Shown here in pieces: positions 7,996 to 15,077 of a stretch of DNA of 20,385 nucleotides. The stretch is from positions 1 through 20,385 of the forward strand of contig JAEWSD010000091.1 in assembly GCA_023398615.1 (NCBI GenBank), in the 5' to 3' direction. This DNA comes from Bacillota bacterium (GTDB lineage: Bacteria; Bacillota; Clostridia; Lachnospirales; Lachnospiraceae). The first letter of the stretch is position 1. The number at the start of each line of letters is the position of its first letter. A program made the translations under genes and the position numbers. Under the pieces are notes generated by a model. The model saw only the letters and a program-made list of their open reading frames with translations, ran no database searches and was not told where the DNA came from.

Positions 7996-8024
7996 ATTAT
8001 ATTGGATTGACATAAGATTGTCAA
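7996..8024 (-). promoter_or_regulatory. Consensus sigma-A promoter of the rex operon
   Basis: On the minus strand TTGACA (8024-8019), a 17-bp spacer and TATAAT (8001-7996) match the vegetative consensus exactly. The -35 box is one arm of an 18-bp palindrome, TTGACA-6 bp-TGTCAA (8007-8024), a possible operator. The transcript would start near 7989, about 50 nt before the rex start codon. Confidence 0.8.
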
Positions 8025-8045
8025 ATATACTTTCTCATCATTTGC

Positions 8046-8074
8046 TTGACATTCTTCCCATGTTACCATATGAT
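8046..8074 (+). promoter_or_regulatory. Probable sigma-A promoter of the ABC-F gene
   Basis: TTGACA at 8046-8051, a 17-bp spacer and TATGAT at 8069-8074 (one mismatch to consensus). A transcript starting near 8081 would carry a leader of about 300 nt before the ATG at 8383, and nearly all of that leader is the long inverted repeat described next. Confidence 0.6.
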
Positions 8075-8090
8075 TTTATACGGATATTTA

Positions 8091-8360
8091 CTAATCAGGA
8101 TCAGAGTGTCAAAAGGCCTTTTTAGTATCTCGAATGAATACCAGCGTATATATATTCAATTTAACTGCCTTACCCTTGAGCACTATATTTTTTACAAGCC
8201 TCTATCAGCCCCAAAATTAAGCCGACTGGCTTGATTTTGGGCCAGAGTCTTGACAAAATATAAACAGTACTCTCGGCCGGTCGACGCAAAATTGAATATA
8301 TATACCCTGTATTCTTAAATCGACTTTAAATAGTCTTTTGACACTCTAGTCTTAATCAGT
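8091..8360. repeat. Long imperfect palindrome filling the ABC-F leader (giant hairpin or MITE-like element)
   Basis: The two halves of this roughly 255-270 bp stretch are inverted copies of each other. Perfect blocks include AGAGTGTCAAAAG (8103-8115) with its complement at 8335-8347, and a 17-bp block at 8146-8162 with its complement at 8289-8305. The tip is a 14-bp stem with one G-T pair, CCCAAAATTAAGCC (8210-8223) against 8228-8241, around the loop GACT. The arms align over most of their length with mismatches and small gaps. The direct repeat TAATCAG flanks it at 8092-8098 and 8353-8359, which would fit a 7-bp target duplication around a 254-bp element. No transposase and no U-tract are present. 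It may be a mobile miniature element, a regulatory leader, or both. Confidence 0.75.
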
Positions 8361-8382
8361 TACGAAAATACGGAGACAGACA

Positions 8383-10326
8383 ATGATTTTAGCATGTAAA
8401 AATATAGGGAAAAGCTTTGGTACCGCGCAAATTCTTAGTGGGGTTTCGTTCCATATAAACGACCGGGAAAAGGCGGCAATTGTCGGTGTTAACGGTGCAG
8501 GTAAATCAACTTTATTTAAAATAATAATGGGTGAACTTTCCGCGGATGAAGGGGAGGTTATCTTCCAAAAAGGGATCTCTGTCGGCTATTTGGCACAGCA
8601 TCAGGCGCTTTCTACCGACAAAACCATATATGAGGAAATCCTGACCGTAAAAAAGGATGTCATAGAACTGGACCATACGATACATCAATTGGAACACGAT
8701 ATGAAGACGGCGGCCGGAAACGAGCTTGAACGTATGCTGAATACTTACACAAGGCTCATGCATGAATTCGAAATGAAGAACGGTTATTCCTATAAGAGTG
8801 AGGTCACAGGTGTTCTGAAAGGCCTGGGTTTCTCCGAAGAGGACTATGACAAGCCTGTTTCCGCCCTGTCCGGCGGACAGAAAACAAGAGTCGCATTGGG
8901 AAAACTGCTTTTAAGCAGCCCTGATTTGATACTCCTGGACGAGCCTACGAACCATTTGGACATGGAATCCATAGCCTGGCTTGAAACCTTCCTGATGAAC
9001 TATAACGGCGCAGTTGTCGTAATCGCACATGATCGTTACTTTTTAAACAAAGTAGTAACCAAGGTAATCGAATTAGACAACACAAAAGCGCTCTCTTTCG
9101 AAGGCAATTATTCCGCATATGCGGAAAAAAAGGCCCTTCAGCGGGAAAGCCTGATCAAGCATTATCTGAATCAGCAAAGAGAAATTAAACACCAGGAAGA
9201 GGTTATCGCTAAGCTGCGTTCCTTTAACAGGGAGAAATCCATAAGAAGAGCCGAAAGCCGCGAAAAAATGCTTGAGAAAATCGAACGGGCTGAAAAGCCG
9301 GTCACTCAGGATGTCCGAATGTCTATCCGACTTGAACCTCATGTTATAAGCGGAAATGATGTACTTACCGTTACTGGCTTAAGCAAAGCCTTTGGTCCGC
9401 TTGTTCTGTTCGAGCATCTGAATTTTGATATCAAGCGCGGGGAACGCGTCGCAATTATTGGGAATAACGGAACCGGCAAGACTACCATTTTAAAGATCAT
9501 TAATCAGCTGACGGCGGCAGACGACGGTGAAATTAAGCTGGGAGCCAAGGTAAGAATCGGTTATTACGATCAGGAGCACCAGATACTCAATCAGGATAAA
9601 ACACTGTTTGATGAATTGCAGGATACCTACCCGAATATGGATAATACGGCGGTACGGAATGTCCTGGCTGCTTTCCTTTTTACGGAGGATGACGTATTCA
9701 AGCGTATCAAGGACTTAAGCGGCGGTGAACGCGGCCGTGTATCGTTAGCTAAGCTGATGCTTTCCGAAGCGAACTTCCTGATACTTGATGAACCTACAAA
9801 CCATCTGGATATCATTTCAAAAGAGATTCTGGAGAACGCAATCAATAATTATACGGGAACCGTATTATATGTATCGCACGACCGTTATTTTATAAATAAA
9901 ACCGCGACCCGGATATTGGATCTGAAACAGCAGAGCCTTCTCAACTATATCGGCAATTATGATTACTATCTGGAGAAAAAGCCGGATATGGAACGCCTGT
10001 ATCTCTCGGATAACCCCTTATCCCCGGCCTCTTCAAAACCGCTGTCCGCAGCAGTTTCCGATGTCCGGGATGAGACCGGCAATAAGACAGACTGGAAACA
10101 GCAGAAGGAGGAACAGGCAAAACTCAGGAAACGCCAGAACGATTTAAAAAAGACAGAAGAAGAAATCAGTAAACTGGAAACAAGAAATGAGGAGATAGAC
10201 GCGCTCCTGACACAAGAGGAGGTCTATACGAACGTATCTAAGCTTCTTGAACTGAATCAGGAAAAGAAGTCCCTGGAAAAGCAATTGGAAGAATTATTAG
10301 AGCTGTGGGAAGAACTGGCGGACTAG
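8383..10326 (+). CDS. ABC-F family ATPase (ribosome-associated, YdiF/EttA-like)
   Basis: A 647-aa protein with two ATP-binding cassettes and no membrane domain, the hallmark of ABC-F translation factors, which bind the ribosomal E site and adjust stalled or drug-bound ribosomes. Cassette 1 has GVNGAGKST (35-43), LSGGQ and LDEPTNHLD. A charged helical linker (about 245-310) corresponds to the P-site tRNA interaction arm. Cassette 2 has GNNGTGKTT, LSGGE, a second LDEPTNHLD and a final SHDRYF switch. The last 80 residues are a Lys/Glu-rich coiled coil, as in YdiF/Uup-type members. The ATG at 8383 has GGAG 7 nt upstream. The sequence alone does not distinguish a housekeeping factor from an antibiotic-protection factor; the long structured leader is compatible with the latter. 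It is transcribed divergently from rex. Confidence 0.93.
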   Translation: MILACKNIGKSFGTAQILSGVSFHINDREKAAIVGVNGAGKSTLFKIIMGELSADEGEVIFQKGISVGYLAQHQALSTDKTIYEEILTVKKDVIELDHTIHQLEHDMKTAAGNELERMLNTYTRLMHEFEMKNGYSYKSEVTGVLKGLGFSEEDYDKPVSALSGGQKTRVALGKLLLSSPDLILLDEPTNHLDMESIAWLETFLMNYNGAVVVIAHDRYFLNKVVTKVIELDNTKALSFEGNYSAYAEKKALQRESLIKHYLNQQREIKHQEEVIAKLRSFNREKSIRRAESREKMLEKIERAEKPVTQDVRMSIRLEPHVISGNDVLTVTGLSKAFGPLVLFEHLNFDIKRGERVAIIGNNGTGKTTILKIINQLTAADDGEIKLGAKVRIGYYDQEHQILNQDKTLFDELQDTYPNMDNTAVRNVLAAFLFTEDDVFKRIKDLSGGERGRVSLAKLMLSEANFLILDEPTNHLDIISKEILENAINNYTGTVLYVSHDRYFINKTATRILDLKQQSLLNYIGNYDYYLEKKPDMERLYLSDNPLSPASSKPLSAAVSDVRDETGNKTDWKQQKEEQAKLRKRQNDLKKTEEEISKLETRNEEIDALLTQEEVYTNVSKLLELNQEKKSLEKQLEELLELWEELAD

Positions 10327-10348
10327 TCCGAACTGTTAAAAAGAAAAT

Positions 10349-10470
10349 GACTGCTGCTGAACTTAAATTTTAGAATCCTGGGCTCGAATGATTATCAGTT
10401 ATTTCGAGAAATACTGATAAACATTCAGGCCCGGCTTCAGACCAAGTTCAGCAGCAGCCTTTTTTAAGTA
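10349..10470. terminator. Very long two-way terminator hairpin between the ABC-F and GntR genes
   Basis: CTGCTGCTGAACTT (10351-10364) pairs perfectly with 10444-10457. Inside, TTATCAG pairs with CTGATAA and TATTTC with GAAATA around a tiny loop near 10405, and the parts between align imperfectly, so about 107 nt fold as one long hairpin. On the plus strand it is followed by TTTTTT (10460-10465); on the minus strand by a T-rich run, so it can end transcription of both convergent genes. Confidence 0.85.
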
Positions 10471-10475
10471 CAGGA

Positions 10476-11144
10476 TTACAGGCCCTGTTCGCTGATATTT
10501 TTTATGGTATTCGTGATATGCTCGTGAGCCAGCTTCTCCGCAAGGTCGCCGTCCCTTTGCCTGATTGCTTCCAGTATGGCGGTATGCTCCTTATTCGAGT
10601 TGGTGGCTCTCGTTTCGGATGCCAGAGTTATCTTCCGTATCCTCTGTACATAATGGTGAAAGTCCGATAATACATGGTTTAATATCTTGCTGCCCGATGC
10701 TTCATATATCATTTGATGGAATTTGTTATCCAGTTCTACGATCTGCTCATGGTGCTCTTTTTTTGCATGGAACTCCGAGAGATAAACGACCTCCTCCAGC
10801 TCGTCTATCTGCTCCTGAGTAATATGTTCACATGCCCATCTGGCACATAAACCCTCCAAATAGGAACGTATAATGAAAATATCATGCATGTCTTTCTCGG
10901 AGATACCGTTTACATAGGCGCCTTTATTAGGAATGATATTAACAAGGCCCTCAAGCTCCAGCTGCCTTAATGCTTCCCTTACCGGAGTACGGCTGACCCC
11001 CAGTTCGGCACCGATGGTATTCTCTTTGAGTTCTTCATTCTGACTATACTTTCCGGATAAGATATCCTCGCGAATCTTATTAAAGACCCGTCCGCGGAGT
11101 GAATATTTATCCGTTACTTCCTTTTGAACATCATAGTCGCTCAA
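10476..11144 (-). CDS. GntR-family regulator (FCD / FadR-type)
   Basis: A 222-aa DNA-binding regulator. The winged helix-turn-helix spans about residues 12-78 (IREDILSGKY, ELKENTIGAELGVSRTPVREALRQLELEGLV, then the wing PNKGAYV). It is followed by an all-helical FCD ligand domain with likely metal-binding residues in DNKFHQMIYEASG, KEHTAIL and AHEHI. The start is a TTG at 11144 with AGGAGG 8 nt upstream; this ribosome site overlaps the stop codon region of the isocitrate dehydrogenase gene, so the two are translationally coupled. Being last in the citrate synthase - isocitrate dehydrogenase operon, it probably regulates that operon in response to a small carboxylate such as citrate (inference). 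The palindrome ATTGTATACAAT on the operon promoter is the natural candidate operator. Confidence 0.92.
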   Translation of the reverse strand: MSDYDVQKEVTDKYSLRGRVFNKIREDILSGKYSQNEELKENTIGAELGVSRTPVREALRQLELEGLVNIIPNKGAYVNGISEKDMHDIFIIRSYLEGLCARWACEHITQEQIDELEEVVYLSEFHAKKEHHEQIVELDNKFHQMIYEASGSKILNHVLSDFHHYVQRIRKITLASETRATNSNKEHTAILEAIRQRDGDLAEKLAHEHITNTIKNISEQGL

Positions 11145-11156
11145 GCGATGCGCCTC

Positions 11157-12320
11157 CTATAGCCTTTCAATCGTCCCCATTAGGTAATCGGCGAATTCCG
11201 CGCTGGTTGCACCGTTATCTCTTCCGGTGATTACCAGTTTCTTTTCCGTAATGGTACAGATATCCAGTGCTTTCATTAATTTATCGGCTTCCTTACCGTA
11301 ACCGATATGTGAAAGTAACATTGCGCCGGCACGGATGACACTGCAGGGATCCGCATAAATATCCCTGCCTTCCTTTACCATACGCGGTGCGGAACCGTGA
11401 ATTGCTTCAAACATGGCATATCTCTTTCCAATATTGGCACTGCCTGCAGTTCCGACGCCTCCCTGGAACTCGGCAGCTTCATCCGTAATGATATCACCGT
11501 AAAGGTTTGGAAGCACCACTACCTGGAAATCTTTCCTTCTCTTTTCATCCACAAGTTTCGCGGTCATGATATCGATATACCAGTCATCTGCCGTAATTTC
11601 GGGATATTCCTTTGCTATCTCTTTGAATATATCAAGGAATTTACCGTCGGTCGTTTTGATTATATTTGCCTTCGTAACCGCCGTTACTCTGGTCTTTCCG
11701 TTCGCCCTTGCAAATTCAAACGCCGCTCTGATGATCCTTTCCGTACCCTGTGAGGTTACGACCGTAAAGTCCACGCCTAAATCTTCCGTAACATGTACGC
11801 CCTTGCTTCCGACAGCATAGGCACCTTCCGTGTTTTCCCTGTAAAAGGTCCAGTCAATACCCTGTTCAGGAATGCGCACCGGCCTTACATTTGCAAACAG
11901 GTCCAGTTCCTTTCTCATTGCAACATTGGCGCTTTCTACATTCGGCCATTCGTCGCCTTTTCTCGGAGTCGTCGTAGGTCCCTTCAGTATGACATGGCAT
12001 TGCTTTAATTCCTCCAGGACTGCGGGGGGAATTGCAGCCATCTCCGCCGCTCTGCGCTCAATCGTCAGGCCATCTATCTTACGGAATTCTACCTTCCCAT
12101 TCTTCATCTCGCCGGACAGCAGGTATTCCAAGACCCTTTGCGCCTGTGATGTAATCGCAGGACCGATCCCGTCTCCGCCGCATACGCCGATGATAATCTT
12201 ATCCAACTCCCTGTAATTTAAGAAATCCCCCTGCTGCTTCATAATTTCCACTCTTTTTAACTGCTCTTCCAGCAGCTTTCCGAATTGTTCCTTTGCTGCC
12301 TCGATTTTCTCTGCTAACAT
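11157..12320 (-). CDS. icd: Isocitrate dehydrogenase, clostridial isocitrate/isopropylmalate dehydrogenase family
   Basis: Oxidises isocitrate to 2-oxoglutarate and CO2, giving the carbon skeleton for glutamate. The 387-aa protein has an N-terminal helical extension of about 40 residues before the nucleotide-fold start IIIGVCGGDGIGPAI (about 42-56). Then come substrate and catalytic motifs: KGPTTTPRKG, SANVAMRKELDLFANVRP, YRENTEGAY, VTAVTKANIIKTTDG and the metal-binding NLYGDIITDEAAEFQGG. Context with citrate synthase favours isocitrate over isopropylmalate. NAD preference is likely for this clostridial group but not proven from the sequence. The ATG at 12320 has GGAGG 5 nt upstream; a longer frame to 12356 lacks one. 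It lies 95 nt behind the citrate synthase gene. No aconitase gene is present in the window. Confidence 0.92.
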   Translation of the reverse strand: MLAEKIEAAKEQFGKLLEEQLKRVEIMKQQGDFLNYRELDKIIIGVCGGDGIGPAITSQAQRVLEYLLSGEMKNGKVEFRKIDGLTIERRAAEMAAIPPAVLEELKQCHVILKGPTTTPRKGDEWPNVESANVAMRKELDLFANVRPVRIPEQGIDWTFYRENTEGAYAVGSKGVHVTEDLGVDFTVVTSQGTERIIRAAFEFARANGKTRVTAVTKANIIKTTDGKFLDIFKEIAKEYPEITADDWYIDIMTAKLVDEKRRKDFQVVVLPNLYGDIITDEAAEFQGGVGTAGSANIGKRYAMFEAIHGSAPRMVKEGRDIYADPCSVIRAGAMLLSHIGYGKEADKLMKALDICTITEKKLVITGRDNGATSAEFADYLMGTIERL

Positions 12321-12415
12321 AATTGCCTCCATATCATTATTATTGTTACATAACATAAAACGTCACTTATATATTATATTGGATTTGCAGCTGAATTTCC
12401 AGTACAACGTTCATA

Positions 12416-13810
12416 CTAATTGAAGTCGACCATATTCAGATCATTTTTCACCTTATCGATGATTTCAATCAGCTCTTCATCCGTAATCACGGTCACACGG
12501 CCGGACTCATATTCCGTGTCCACCCACTCCTTTACGCGTACTACGATCGGATTGGCCTTATTTACCGCCCTGTCGCCGGTCAGCTTGAAATAGCTGTTGA
12601 TCCAATGTGCAATTCCCGCCAGTCCGGAGGTATTGGAAACCGACACCAAGGCCGGCCGGTTTAAAAACTTACCGGTGTCGAATATGTTATAGATCTCTTC
12701 ATTTTTAAGCAAGCCGTCCGCATGAATTCCGGCACGCGTAACATTAAAGTTTTTCCCGACAAAGGGTGTCCTGTGCGGAATCTTATCACCCAGTTCATGA
12801 GTGAAGTAATCAGCCAGCTCAGTAATTACCGCGGTATCCATACCGTCTAATGTACCCTTTAACTGCGCATATTCGAAAACCATAGCTTCCAGTGGAGTAT
12901 TTCCTGTCCTCTCTCCTATACCGAACAGAGAGCAGTTTACCCCGCATGCGCCGTAAAGCCAGGCCGTCGTCGAATTCACAACCGCCTTGTAAAAATCATT
13001 ATGTCCATGCCATTCCAGCATATTTGACGGTACGCTGCCGTGTGTAAGCAAGCCGTAAATAATTCCCTGTACGGAACGAGGAATGACCGCTCCGGAGAAA
13101 TTGACACCATATCCCATAGTATCGCAGGCCCTGATCTTAACCGGTATCCCATACTCTTCTCCCAGCTTCATAAGCTGCAGGCAGAACGGGATAACAAAGC
13201 CGTGTATGTCGGAACGCGTAATGTCCTCCAAATGACAGCGGGGTGCGATCCCGGTTTCCAGGCATTCACGAACAACACTGAGATAATGGGTCATGGCTTC
13301 CTTTCTTGTCATCTTCATCTTGTAGAAAATATGATAATCCGAACAGCTTACCAGGATTCCCGTCTCCTTCATTCCGAGCTCTTTTACCAACTCAAAATCC
13401 TTCTTGCTTGCACGGATCCAGGAAGTTACCTCAGGGAATTTATAACCTCTCTCCATACATTTGTATACGGCATCCCTGTCCTTCTTACTATATAGAAAGA
13501 ACTCACTTTGCCTTATGATGCCTTTCGGTCCGCCGAGACGGTGCAGGTAATCATAAATTGTTACGATCTGTTCGGTTGTATATGGAGCTCTTGACTGCTG
13601 TCCGTCACGGAAGGTCGTGTCCGTAATCCATATTTCATCCGGGAAATTATGCGGTACTATTCTATCGTTAAATGCAATCTTAGGCACCTCATCATATGGA
13701 AATAAATTACGAAATACATTGGGCTCTGCAACATCAACCAGCTGATAAAGATGTTCTTCCAGTTGAAGCAGGTTATTATGTGGATTAATAAATACTTTCC
13801 TGTTATCCAT
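12416..13810 (-). CDS. Probable Re-citrate synthase (homocitrate/isopropylmalate synthase family)
   Basis: A 464-aa member of the HMGL-like TIM-barrel family, which condenses acetyl-CoA with a 2-oxo acid. The barrel opens with WITDTTFRDGQQSRAPYT (about 61-78; the Asp of RDG is a metal ligand). It carries HLEDITRSD (about 193-201), ACDTMGYG and WHGHNDFYKAV (267-277, the metal-binding HGHND), then GIGERTGNTPLE. The long N-terminal arm and C-terminal part resemble the clostridial Re-citrate synthase characterised in C. kluyveri, which replaces the ordinary Si-type enzyme in such anaerobes. Homocitrate synthase or a related activity is the alternative, but the isocitrate dehydrogenase directly downstream supports citrate. 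The ATG at 13810 follows GAGGAG by about 6 nt. It is first in its operon and divergent from carbamate kinase. Confidence 0.85.
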   Translation of the reverse strand: MDNRKVFINPHNNLLQLEEHLYQLVDVAEPNVFRNLFPYDEVPKIAFNDRIVPHNFPDEIWITDTTFRDGQQSRAPYTTEQIVTIYDYLHRLGGPKGIIRQSEFFLYSKKDRDAVYKCMERGYKFPEVTSWIRASKKDFELVKELGMKETGILVSCSDYHIFYKMKMTRKEAMTHYLSVVRECLETGIAPRCHLEDITRSDIHGFVIPFCLQLMKLGEEYGIPVKIRACDTMGYGVNFSGAVIPRSVQGIIYGLLTHGSVPSNMLEWHGHNDFYKAVVNSTTAWLYGACGVNCSLFGIGERTGNTPLEAMVFEYAQLKGTLDGMDTAVITELADYFTHELGDKIPHRTPFVGKNFNVTRAGIHADGLLKNEEIYNIFDTGKFLNRPALVSVSNTSGLAGIAHWINSYFKLTGDRAVNKANPIVVRVKEWVDTEYESGRVTVITDEELIEIIDKVKNDLNMVDFN

Positions 13811-13859
13811 TTCTTTCTCCTCTCACACAAGCAAAATTCAACCCGTATTTTTTTGCTTT

Positions 13860-13871
13860 ATTGTATACAAT
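13860..13871. promoter_or_regulatory. Perfect palindrome ATTGTATACAAT: candidate GntR/FCD operator
   Basis: A 12-bp perfect palindrome that contains the -10 box of the operon promoter. Its core GTATAC with A/T flanks is the type of site recognised by FadR-subfamily GntR proteins, and such a regulator is encoded at the end of this operon. Similar sequences TTGTATTCAA (13896-13905) and TTGTATTTAC (13915-13924) lie upstream in the shared divergent region. Confidence 0.6.
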
Positions 13872-13888
13872 TATACCGTTAATGTCAA
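13860..13888 (-). promoter_or_regulatory. Promoter of the citrate synthase - isocitrate dehydrogenase - GntR operon
   Basis: On the minus strand TTGACA (13888-13883), a 17-bp spacer and TACAAT (13865-13860). The -35 is perfect and the -10 has one mismatch. Start of transcription would be near 13853, about 43 nt before the ATG at 13810. Confidence 0.75.
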
Positions 13889-14069
13889 GTTGTTTTTGTA
13901 TTCAATACGGCACATTGTATTTACAGTTTTGAACAATTATTTTTATTTACAACTGCCTTTATTTTTTCAAATTATTGTTATATAATTGCGTTATAGTTTC
14001 CATTTACATAATAATTTTAAAAATACTTTGCATTATAATGCCTGTAAAAGCAGGCGGATTGGAGTAACC

Positions 14070-15005
14070 ATGACGAAGAAAAAGCTTGTGATTGCATTAG
14101 GCCGAAACGCATTCGGCGATACTTTTCCGGAGCAGCGGGCGGCGGTAAAAAAAGCCGCAAAGGCAATTGCCGATTTAGTGGAGGATAATTACCAGATCGT
14201 TATTACCCACAGCAATGGCCCTCAAATCGGAATGTTTCATACCGCCATGACGGAGTTCAGCCGTCTTGATTCAAAATATACGGTTGCACCGATGTCTGTG
14301 TGCGGAGCATTAAGCCAGGGTTATATTGGATACGATTTGCAGAATGTTATCCGTACGGAGTTGCTGAACCTGGGTATCTTTAAGCCTGTCTCAACCATTA
14401 TTACGCAGGTGCGTGTTGATCCGTTTGATAAAGCCTTCAGTAATCCTGCAAAAATAATAGGACGGTATATGTCGGAGGAGGAAGCGGAATTCGAGAAAAA
14501 GAAAGGGAATTACGTAACCTATGAGGAAGGGAAAGGCTTCCGAAGGATTGTAGCCTCACCCAAGCCGATGGAAATCTATGAAATTGACGCTATAAAAGCA
14601 TTGATGCAGGCCGATCAAATCGTTATTGCAGGCGGCGGAGGCGGAATTCCCGTATTAGAACAGGGTACGACCTTAAAGGGCGCAAGTGCCGTCATCGAAA
14701 AGGATTATACCAGCGAATTGCTGGCAGAACAGCTGGATGCCGATATCCTGTTATTCCTGACTGCCGTTGATAAGGTTGCAATCCATTTCGGCACCCCTGA
14801 CGAGAAAGCTCTGGATTCCTTAAGCATTAATGAAGCAGAAAAATATATTGAGCTTGGATATTTCGAGCAGGGTTCCATGCTTCCGAAGATTGAATCCGCC
14901 ATTCGATTCGTGTCTTCGGCTCCGGGGAAAAACTGCGTGATAGCCCATGTAGATAAGGCAAGGGACGCACTCAAGGGAAAGACCGGCACAAGCTTTACGG
15001 TATAA
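14070..15005 (+). CDS. arcC: Carbamate kinase
   Basis: It transfers phosphate between carbamoyl phosphate and ADP, giving ATP, CO2 and ammonia in the catabolic direction. The 311-aa protein has the amino-acid-kinase fold: KLVIALGRNAFGDTFPEQ at the N-terminus, VITHSNGPQIG, the carbamate-kinase insertion around residues 115-165, AGGGGGIPV, GASAVIEKD and the closing EQGSMLPKIESAIRFV. The usual GGNA motif reads GRNA, as I would expect in a sub-branch of the family. The ATG at 14070 has GGAG 5 nt upstream; the frame continues upstream to 13986 without a ribosome site. No arginine deiminase or ornithine carbamoyltransferase gene is nearby, so the source of carbamoyl phosphate is unknown; putrescine, ureide or allantoin routes are possible. 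asnB follows 72 nt downstream. Confidence 0.92.
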   Translation: MTKKKLVIALGRNAFGDTFPEQRAAVKKAAKAIADLVEDNYQIVITHSNGPQIGMFHTAMTEFSRLDSKYTVAPMSVCGALSQGYIGYDLQNVIRTELLNLGIFKPVSTIITQVRVDPFDKAFSNPAKIIGRYMSEEEAEFEKKKGNYVTYEEGKGFRRIVASPKPMEIYEIDAIKALMQADQIVIAGGGGGIPVLEQGTTLKGASAVIEKDYTSELLAEQLDADILLFLTAVDKVAIHFGTPDEKALDSLSINEAEKYIELGYFEQGSMLPKIESAIRFVSSAPGKNCVIAHVDKARDALKGKTGTSFTV

Positions 15006-15077
15006 CAAAAGGAGCCTCTGTATCAGATTTCATTTATGGGCATAATATAGCTATTATGTAAAAGCGAGGTCTTATTA

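Noticed and set aside
13040..13495. 151-codon plus-strand frame opposite the citrate synthase gene
   Set aside because: Antisense shadow of a well-supported gene.
13958..13986. Promoter for arcC using TATAAT at 13981-13986
   Set aside because: No acceptable -35 at 16-18 bp; a second TATAAT at 14034-14039 also lacks one. The arcC promoter is therefore left uncalled.
14038..14055. Small hairpin GCCTG-TAAAAG-CAGGC before the arcC ribosome site
   Set aside because: Only 5 bp; too weak to call a riboswitch or attenuator.
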